From Candidatus Peregrinibacteria bacterium RIFCSPLOWO2_01_FULL_48_20 (GTDB lineage: Bacteria; Patescibacteriota; Gracilibacteria; UBA1369; 2-02-FULL-48-14), in NCBI GenBank assembly GCA_001787475.1, contig MFXB01000059.1:1-12981 (forward strand): a stretch of 12,981 nucleotides of DNA, given 5' to 3'. A model generated the notes under the pieces. The model did no database searches, was not told where the DNA came from, and saw nothing but the letters and a program-made list of their open reading frames with translations. This document shows positions 7,128 through 12,981 of the stretch, piece after piece. The stretch's first letter is position 1. Every line of letters starts with the position of its first letter. Position numbers and translations under genes: made by a program.

Positions 7128-10100
7128 ATGTTTCGACCCGTCGATCCAAAAACGCATCTTCCCGAAATCGAACACAAGCACATTGAATACTGGAAACGAA
7201 AGGGTATTTTTGAAAAATCGGTGGAGCAACGTAAAGGGAAAACCAAATTCGTGTTTTTTGACGGACCGCCCTTCGCCAACGGACTTCCGCACTACGGCCA
7301 CATCATGGCGCTTTCCTTAAAAGACGCTGTCACGCGTTATTTCACCATGCGCGGCTACTATGTTCCTCGCGTTAACGGCTGGGATTGCCACGGTCTTCCC
7401 GTGGAATACGAAATTGAAAAGGAACTGGGACTTTCCGGACGAAAAGACATCGAAACGATGGGCGTGGAACAATTCAACACCAAATGTCGCGAAAGCGTTT
7501 TCCGCTACACGGTTCAGTGGAACGAACTCTTTGAACGCGTTGCGCGTTGGGTGGACATCGAACACGGTTACGCCACCTTGAACGCCAGTTACATGGAATC
7601 CATTTGGTGGGTCTTCAAACAAATTTGGGAAAAGAAAATGATGTACCAAGGGTTCAAATCAATGCACATTTGCCCCCGATGCTCGACCCCGCTTTCCAAT
7701 TTTGAAGTCTCTCTCGGCTACAAAGACGTCACGGATCTTTCGGTGACTTCCCAATTCCAATCCAAAGACGACCCTAATCTCTATTTTCTGGCTTGGACGA
7801 CCACGCCCTGGACGCTTCCCGGAAACGTGGCGCTCGCCGTTGGGGCGGAAATCGATTATGTCCAGATTCAAAGCGAAGGGAAAAGTTTCATTTTGGCCAA
7901 AGCACTGCTCGAAAAACACTTTGACATCGCAAATCTAAAGGCTAAAGTCGAGAAAGAAATGAAAGGGAAGGAGCTTGTGGGCAAGGCCTATGTTCCTCTT
8001 TTCGACTACTACACCAATGCTCCGCTTGAGGGTCTTGAAAAAGCATGGAAAGTGATTGCCGCCGACTTCGTCACTACACAAGACGGAACCGGAATTGTGC
8101 ACATTGCCAGCGGCTATGGAGAGGACGACATGGAAGCCTCTTTAAAGGAGGGAATTCCCATTCTTCGTCACGTGGATATGGCGGGCCTTTTTGAAAAAGA
8201 AGTCACGCCGTGGGCGGGAAAATTTGTGAAAGGCCAGGAGAATAACATCGCCGATTGGCTGGCAAAAAACGGCAAACTTTTCAAAAAAGAAAATTACCGC
8301 CACAGTTACCCGCATTGCTGGCGTTGTGACACACCACTGCTCAACTACGCCACGAAAGCCTGGTTCATCCGTGTGACCGATATTAAAGACAAACTCATTG
8401 CGAACAATCAAAAAATTCACTGGCAGCCCGACCATATTAAAGAAGGACGTTTTGGAAAATGGCTCGAAAACGTGCGCGATTGGAATATCTCGCGAAACCG
8501 ATTTTGGGGAACCCCGCTTCCCATTTGGGAATGTGAAAGTTGCGGAGAACAAGAGTGCATCGGTTCCATTGAAGAGTTGAAAACCCGCAGCGGAAAAGTG
8601 CCGATGAGGGGAAATGAAGTCGACTTGCACAAACCCTATATTGATGAAGTTACTTACCCCTGCGCCAAATGCCAAAAGATAATGAAACGTATCCCGGAAG
8701 TACTCGATTGCTGGTTCGAATCGGGTGCCATGCCTTACGCGCAGCTTCACTATCCTTTTGAAAACAAAGAAGAATTTGAAAAAAATTTCCCCGCGCATTT
8801 TATTGCGGAAGGGCTCGATCAAACCCGAGGTTGGTTTTACACCTTGCACGTGCTCGCCACCATTTTGTTCGATAAGCCCGCCTTCCAAAACGTGATTGTG
8901 AATGGAATTTTGCTGGCCCAGGGCGGTGAAAAACTTTCCAAGCGAAAGAAAAATTATCCCGACCCCAAACTGCTTTTTGAAGAGAAAGGGGTGGATAGTG
9001 TGCGCATGTTTCTTTACACCTCCACCGCACCGCTCGCCGAAGACGTGCGTTTTTCCGAACAACATGTGGATGAACTCGTGAAAAAGTTTACCCTCACACT
9101 CTGGAACACCTACAGTTTTTTTGTGACCTACGCGAACATCGATAATTTCACTCCGAACAAAAATCCTCAAAAGCCCGCGCATAAACTCGACCTCTGGATT
9201 TTGTCCCGCCTTCACGCGCTCATTAAAGAGGTGACGGAGAACATGGAGGATTACAATCTCACCAAAGCCACGCGCCCCATGCTGGATTTTGTGGACGACC
9301 TCTCCAACTGGTACGTGCGCCGCAGCCGCCGCCGCTTTTGGAAATCGGAAAACGATGGCGATAAACAATGCGCTTACGAAACGCTTCACACGGTCTTGGT
9401 GAAATTCTCACAAATTTTGGCGCCCTTCATGCCCTTTCTCGCCGACGAAATTTACCGCAATTTAACGGAGAAAGAATCCGTTCATTTAACCGATTGGCCG
9501 AAGGCGGAGGAAGTACAAATCGACAAGGAACTCAATGAGGAAATTCTTTTGGCCAGGCGGGTAGTCAACCTTGGCCATGCCATTCGCGGAAAGAAAAAAA
9601 TTCGTGTACGCCAGCCGCTGCAAAAAGTGGTGGTGGGCTTACCGAAATCCCTTGATCCGGAAAAAATTCTCCTTCAAAAGGCGGTTATTTTGGAAGAACT
9701 CAATGTGAAAGAATTGGAAATTCTGAAAGATGCGGGGGAACTCGCGACCTTTGTGGCACTCCCCAACGCAAAACTCTTGGGACCCAAGTATGGGAAAGAT
9801 GTCCAAAAAATCATTCAGGAATCCAAAGCCGGAAATTTCAAAGTTTTACCGGACGGGAGAGTGGAAGTGGCGGGTTTCTCCTTGGAACCGGAGGAAGTTG
9901 AACTCGCTTATAAGGGAAAAGAAGGCGTAGATATTGAGTCGGAGGAAGGCACCGTGGTCTCACTCGACCTCACTCTCACCGAAGATCTCGAGTGGGAAGG
10001 CCTCATGCGCGAAGTGGTTCGCAGTTTGCAAGACATGCGAAAAGAAGCCGGTTATCAAGTGAGTGATCGAATTGATGTGCTCGTGAAGAGTGAAGGAAAA

Positions 10101-10271
10101 TTGGAGGCGGCCGTTACAAAGTTTGCAGGCGAAATTAAGCAAGAGACCTTGGCCGAGGAACTTCGCCAGGGCGGCGATTTCGAGTGGGATCTTGAAAAAG
10201 AGTTTAATATTGAAGGTTTTTCCGCTAAACTGGCCGTAAAGAAAGTCACTCATCCACTCACCGCAACCTGA
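7128..10271 (+). CDS. ileS: Isoleucyl-tRNA synthetase, type 2 (eukaryote/archaea-like)
   Basis: Charges tRNA-Ile with isoleucine in the cytoplasm using ATP. At 1,047 residues it is the usual size of long-form IleRS. The class I HIGH motif is HYGH (55-58) within PPFANGLPHYGH, followed by GWDCHGLPVE. The editing (CP1) domain shows WTTTPWTLPGN (about 223-233) and GTGIVHIASGYGEDD, where Ser replaces the common Pro. Cysteine pairs at 182/185, 397/400, 469/472 and 512/515 suggest zinc sites. The KMSKS loop is KLSKR (602-606) followed by KKNYPDP, and the anticodon-binding domain has LSNWYVRRSRRRFW. HYGH, KLSKRKKNYPDP and VLDCWFESG are typical of IleS2 rather than the common bacterial IleS1; IleS2 enzymes are generally mupirocin-tolerant (family knowledge). 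It is the first gene of the plus-strand operon. Its TGA stop is 6 bases before the next ATG. Confidence 0.97.
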   Translation: MFRPVDPKTHLPEIEHKHIEYWKRKGIFEKSVEQRKGKTKFVFFDGPPFANGLPHYGHIMALSLKDAVTRYFTMRGYYVPRVNGWDCHGLPVEYEIEKELGLSGRKDIETMGVEQFNTKCRESVFRYTVQWNELFERVARWVDIEHGYATLNASYMESIWWVFKQIWEKKMMYQGFKSMHICPRCSTPLSNFEVSLGYKDVTDLSVTSQFQSKDDPNLYFLAWTTTPWTLPGNVALAVGAEIDYVQIQSEGKSFILAKALLEKHFDIANLKAKVEKEMKGKELVGKAYVPLFDYYTNAPLEGLEKAWKVIAADFVTTQDGTGIVHIASGYGEDDMEASLKEGIPILRHVDMAGLFEKEVTPWAGKFVKGQENNIADWLAKNGKLFKKENYRHSYPHCWRCDTPLLNYATKAWFIRVTDIKDKLIANNQKIHWQPDHIKEGRFGKWLENVRDWNISRNRFWGTPLPIWECESCGEQECIGSIEELKTRSGKVPMRGNEVDLHKPYIDEVTYPCAKCQKIMKRIPEVLDCWFESGAMPYAQLHYPFENKEEFEKNFPAHFIAEGLDQTRGWFYTLHVLATILFDKPAFQNVIVNGILLAQGGEKLSKRKKNYPDPKLLFEEKGVDSVRMFLYTSTAPLAEDVRFSEQHVDELVKKFTLTLWNTYSFFVTYANIDNFTPNKNPQKPAHKLDLWILSRLHALIKEVTENMEDYNLTKATRPMLDFVDDLSNWYVRRSRRRFWKSENDGDKQCAYETLHTVLVKFSQILAPFMPFLADEIYRNLTEKESVHLTDWPKAEEVQIDKELNEEILLARRVVNLGHAIRGKKKIRVRQPLQKVVVGLPKSLDPEKILLQKAVILEELNVKELEILKDAGELATFVALPNAKLLGPKYGKDVQKIIQESKAGNFKVLPDGRVEVAGFSLEPEEVELAYKGKEGVDIESEEGTVVSLDLTLTEDLEWEGLMREVVRSLQDMRKEAGYQVSDRIDVLVKSEGKLEAAVTKFAGEIKQETLAEELRQGGDFEWDLEKEFNIEGFSAKLAVKKVTHPLTAT

Positions 10272-10277
10272 AAATCC

Positions 10278-10643
10278 ATGCGCATTCTTGTCACCATTCT
10301 CGCCAATGCTCTCGCACTTTTTCTGGTCAGCCGTATTTTGGAAGGCTTCACTTTTGAAGGGGGACTCATCGCGCCCGTTATTGTGGCGCTCATTTTGACC
10401 GTCCTGAATTTCATCTTAAAACCTCTCTTAAAAGTGCTCTCTTTCCCTTTGGTTTTTATCACGGGCGGTCTTTTTTTGATCGTGCTCAACGCCTTCATTC
10501 TTTACTTGGCCAACTATCTTTTGGCAGTGATGGACTTTGAAGGAGTGGACTTGGTGGTGGACGGGCCCTTGACCTATCTGATTGCAGCAGTTATCTTTGG
10601 CCTGGCCAATTGGCTGATTCACTGGTTCTTAAAAGACGATTAA
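10278..10643 (+). CDS. DUF360/YvlD-family small membrane protein
   Basis: A 121-residue, very hydrophobic protein with four predicted membrane helices (about 3-21, 29-48, 55-83 and 98-116). The stretch NFILKPLLKVLSFPLVFITGG followed by LFLIVLNAFILYLAN fits the pattern of the DUF360/YvlD family, sometimes labelled as phage-holin-like (superfamily IV). The biochemical role of this family is not established; some members are linked to envelope stress, and the holin label is not evidence of lysis. It begins 6 bases after the ileS stop, in the same frame, and ends one base before secG, so it is cotranscribed with both. No Shine-Dalgarno is visible. There are no phage genes nearby, which argues against a prophage origin. 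Confidence 0.87.
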   Translation: MRILVTILANALALFLVSRILEGFTFEGGLIAPVIVALILTVLNFILKPLLKVLSFPLVFITGGLFLIVLNAFILYLANYLLAVMDFEGVDLVVDGPLTYLIAAVIFGLANWLIHWFLKDD

Positions 10644-10644
10644 T

Positions 10645-10869
10645 ATGCAAACCGCACTTCTGATCATTCAACTTGTACTTGCCGTGCTCCTCGTGTTCCT
10701 TATCCTCGTTCAAGAAAGGGGTAGCGGACTTGGAGAAGCCATTTCCGGCGTCGGAGGAGCTCCCATACAAAGCCAAAAGCGTGGAGCCGAGAAAATTCTG
10801 GCGCAAAGCACCATCGTTTTGGTGGCCTTATTCTTGGGATTGTCCTTGGCCGTCAACTTCATTCAATGA
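10645..10869 (+). CDS. secG: Protein translocase subunit SecG
   Basis: SecG is the small accessory subunit of the SecYEG channel that exports proteins across the cytoplasmic membrane. The 74 residues have the family layout: a first helix (about 3-22) ending in LVQERGSGLG, a polar loop rich in glycine (EAISGVGGAP), then QKRGAEKILAQST leading into a second helix (about 54-72). Length is normal for SecG. It starts one base after the preceding gene's stop, and its own TGA overlaps the next start as ATGA, so translation is probably coupled to the solute-binding protein downstream. No Shine-Dalgarno is present. Confidence 0.93.
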   Translation: MQTALLIIQLVLAVLLVFLILVQERGSGLGEAISGVGGAPIQSQKRGAEKILAQSTIVLVALFLGLSLAVNFIQ

Positions 10870-12512
10870 AACTTTTTATCCGCACACTAAAATCCTTCAA
10901 TAGAAAGGAAAAGGTGCTCGGGTTTGTGCTCGGAGCCGTTTTTCTTTTGAGTCTTTTCTCCATTCTTTTCCCTGGCATTGGCTTTCTCTCAGATGAAGGG
11001 AAAGTTTATACGGAAGGCATTGTGGGCGAAATCACGCATTTAAACCCCGTTTTCACGGAATTCAGCGAAGCGGACGCGGACATCGCCAGTCTGATTTTCT
11101 CAGGTCTGGTCAAATACAACTCCGTCACGGAAGGATTTGAAGAAGACATGGCCACGCACACCCTCAGTGACGATCAACTCACCTACACCTTTACCTTAAA
11201 GAATGGACTCTTTTGGCACGACGGTATCGAGATCAAGGCGGATGATCTCTACTTCACCTTTGCAAGCGTCCTTCAATCGCCCGATTTCAACAATCCGATT
11301 TTAAAATCCAATTTTGACGGCGTAAAAATTGAACAAGTCGATACGCGAACCGTTACTTTCACCCTGAATTCGCCGAATTCTTTTTTCTTTTCGGCCATGA
11401 CCGTGGGGCTTTTACCGGAACACATTTTGGGTGATGTTCCCGTTTCGGAGCTCGATGTGCACGCCTTCAATCAAATCCCGATTGGGTCCGGACCTTACCA
11501 AGTGGCCGAACCTTACGAAATGCACGATGATGGCTCCGCCTCAGTGGTACTTTCCGTTTTTCCCCAGTACTACGGCAGTGCTGCCAGTATTGAAAAAATT
11601 CGCTTTGTGGCTTACCCCACAAGCACCGCTTTAGCTGAAAATCGCTCGGTTTGGAATGGAGCGGCGCGCATCCGTCAGAGCCTTCTGGAAGAAATGGACC
11701 TGACAAATTTAGTTACTTACCAGTATGAACTTCCTCAATACACGGCGCTTTTCTTCAATACGGATTCTCAATTTTTGATCAAGAAAAAGGAACGTTTGGG
11801 GATTTCCAAAGCTTTGGATAAAGATGAAATTTTGAGCGCCATCGATTATAAAGTGCGCATCGACACGCCTCTTTTGGAACTCAGTCAGACCGAATGGATT
11901 TATGAGTCTAATCCGGAAGAAGCCAGAGGTGCGCTTTTTGATGCCGGCTGGACGCTTGCCGAAGGAGCCACGGTTCGTACTAATGAAGACGGAGCGCTCT
12001 ACTCCCTTCGCCTCGTGCGCCGCGACTTCTCGGGTGAAAACGAACTTCAAGAAGAAATAAACCAAATCACGGCCGATCTTATTAAAGCGCAATTGGCGGA
12101 AGTGGGCGTGGAAGTGGCGATTGAAAAATACACGCTCGATGAGCTCGGCGAAATCATTAAAACGCGCGATTACGATATGCTGCTCTACGGTCAAAGTTTA
12201 GGTTACAATTTGGATACCTTTGCCTATTGGCATTCCAGCCAAGCCAGTGAAACGGGTCTGAATTTGTCGAACTACCAAAATCCTAATGCGGATGTTCTCA
12301 TTGAAAAAATCCGTTCCACTTTTGATCTCACTGAAAAACAATCGCTGCTGGAAGATTTGGGTGCCACACTTGCCGATGACGTTCCCGCCGTTTTCCTCTA
12401 TACTCCAAGTTACTATTATGTGGTGGATACAAAATTGACCGGAGTGAATTTCAAAAAACTCTTGCTTCCCAAGGACCGATTCACGACAATAAGCTCATGG
12501 GAATTTAATTGA
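10866..12512 (+). CDS. Membrane-anchored family 5 (peptide-type) ABC solute-binding protein
   Basis: A 548-residue extracytoplasmic solute-binding protein of the SBP_bac_5 (oligopeptide/nickel) family, which delivers ligands to an ABC permease. Family motifs: YTFTLKNGLFWHDGIEIKADD (about 106-126) with the usual LR.G..FHDG..l.A.D pattern, and IPIGSGPYQV (about 202-211) matching the GTGPY motif. The N-terminus is RK-rich, then one hydrophobic helix (about 17-38). There is no lipobox cysteine, so it is probably held by an uncleaved membrane anchor rather than a lipid. The start overlaps secG as ATGA. No permease or ATPase genes are in the window, so the partner lies elsewhere or the protein acts alone. 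The ligand cannot be predicted beyond peptide-like. Confidence 0.9.
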   Translation: MKLFIRTLKSFNRKEKVLGFVLGAVFLLSLFSILFPGIGFLSDEGKVYTEGIVGEITHLNPVFTEFSEADADIASLIFSGLVKYNSVTEGFEEDMATHTLSDDQLTYTFTLKNGLFWHDGIEIKADDLYFTFASVLQSPDFNNPILKSNFDGVKIEQVDTRTVTFTLNSPNSFFFSAMTVGLLPEHILGDVPVSELDVHAFNQIPIGSGPYQVAEPYEMHDDGSASVVLSVFPQYYGSAASIEKIRFVAYPTSTALAENRSVWNGAARIRQSLLEEMDLTNLVTYQYELPQYTALFFNTDSQFLIKKKERLGISKALDKDEILSAIDYKVRIDTPLLELSQTEWIYESNPEEARGALFDAGWTLAEGATVRTNEDGALYSLRLVRRDFSGENELQEEINQITADLIKAQLAEVGVEVAIEKYTLDELGEIIKTRDYDMLLYGQSLGYNLDTFAYWHSSQASETGLNLSNYQNPNADVLIEKIRSTFDLTEKQSLLEDLGATLADDVPAVFLYTPSYYYVVDTKLTGVNFKKLLLPKDRFTTISSWEFN

Positions 12513-12521
12513 CAAGCAGTT

Positions 12522-12968
12522 ATGAAAATAATCTTACTCGAACATGTCCGGAGTTTGGGGCAGAAAGGAGAAGTTAAAGAAGTCTCCGACGGTTACTTCC
12601 AAAACTTTTTGTCACCTCGAAGATTGGCAAGACCCGCCACGGCCACTTTGGTGAGCCATGTGCACGCGCAACAAGCGAAGGCGGTTGAGAAATTGGAAAT
12701 GCTCAAAGAGAGCGCTCAAGCGGTTTTTGAGAAAGTGAACGGGAAATCGGTGAATGTTGTCGAGAAGGCGAGTGAAGGTGGTAAACTGTACGCCTCGGTG
12801 AGCGCCAAAGAAATCGCCGCCGCCATGAAAGCGCAACTCAAAGTGGAAATCCCGGAGAAAAATATTGAAATTTCCACTCAAATTAAAAGCACGGGAGTCT
12901 TCCCCGTCACTCTCAAGTTGTATAAAGATTTAAACGCTGAACTTCTTGTAAATGTCGCTGCCGCTTAA
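12522..12968 (+). CDS. rplI: 50S ribosomal protein bL9
   Basis: bL9 binds 23S rRNA near the L1 stalk base and helps keep the reading frame during translation. The 148-residue length is normal. The N-terminal RNA-binding domain shows MKIILLEHVRSLGQKGEVKEVSDGY with the NFLSPRRLA segment, followed by a long helix (about 40-75) and a C-terminal domain containing GGKLYASVSAKEIA. It starts 9 bases after the solute-binding-protein stop and shares its frame. No clear Shine-Dalgarno precedes it. Many CPR lineages lack bL9, so its presence narrows the host if that group is right. The window ends 13 bases past its stop; AAAGGA there might serve a further gene. Confidence 0.96.
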   Translation: MKIILLEHVRSLGQKGEVKEVSDGYFQNFLSPRRLARPATATLVSHVHAQQAKAVEKLEMLKESAQAVFEKVNGKSVNVVEKASEGGKLYASVSAKEIAAAMKAQLKVEIPEKNIEISTQIKSTGVFPVTLKLYKDLNAELLVNVAAA

Positions 12969-12981
12969 AGGAAAAATTCTT

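Noticed and set aside
8142..9389. A 415-codon open frame on the minus strand, antisense to ileS.
   Set aside because: The plus strand encodes an unmistakable IleRS here; the antisense product has no recognisable motif and is a by-product of codon bias.
10278..10643. Prophage holin.
   Set aside because: The four-helix pattern fits DUF360/YvlD, and the neighbours are ileS and secG with no phage genes.
10269..12524. TGA read as a sense codon (code 25, as in Gracilibacteria), because ileS runs in frame into the DUF360 gene and the solute-binding gene runs in frame into rplI across single TGA codons.
   Set aside because: TGA is absent from the interior of about 3,600 codons in the long frames and is found only at gene ends, including ATGA overlaps with frame change. 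In-frame junctions occur by chance one time in three.

Overview
The window is a compact bacterial chromosome segment with two divergent gene blocks and no RNA genes, insertion sequences or CRISPR arrays that I could see. All genes read under the standard bacterial code. TGA is used as a stop, and it never occurs inside about 3,600 codons of long open frames (the giant frame, ileS, the transporter protein and the asparaginase). Obvious Shine-Dalgarno sequences are missing before every start I placed, and the ileS promoter sits so close to its ATG that the mRNA may be leaderless. Together with a eukaryote/archaea-like (type 2) IleRS, a compact mix of housekeeping genes and one enormous uncharacterised protein, this suggests an uncultured lineage, possibly Patescibacteria/CPR of the Peregrinibacteria kind. 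That placement is inference from style, not proof.

Minus-strand block, read right to left. A small protein-kinase-like gene (7024-6425, codon usage unlike its neighbours) is followed 7 bases later by a cytoplasmic type I L-asparaginase (about 6417-5425). After a 143-base gap containing a good sigma70-like promoter and a 5'-UTR hairpin comes an 80-residue acidic protein (5281-5039). It overlaps by ATGA the start of a giant open frame that runs from 5042 off the left edge (at least 1,680 residues, no stop). I translated that frame by hand. It carries a class I/II PLP aminotransferase core with every catalytic landmark (N736, D764, Y767, K809, R817, R1030), then, near the left edge, an HPr-kinase/PEP-carboxykinase-like P-loop domain (GDSGTGKS, residues 1572-1579). 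Most of the N-terminal 700 residues match nothing I recognise.

Plus-strand block, read left to right: ileS (7128-10271), a DUF360/YvlD-type four-helix membrane protein, secG, a membrane-anchored family 5 solute-binding protein and rplI (ribosomal protein L9). They are packed with 0-10 base gaps or overlaps and look like one operon devoted to translation, protein export and peptide uptake. The intergenic region between the two blocks (7025-7127) has an inverted repeat overlapping the ileS -35 box.

The most novel item is the giant aminotransferase/P-loop-kinase fusion with its translationally coupled small partner. The type 2 IleRS, the odd kinase-like gene and the lack of Shine-Dalgarno sites are secondary points of interest.
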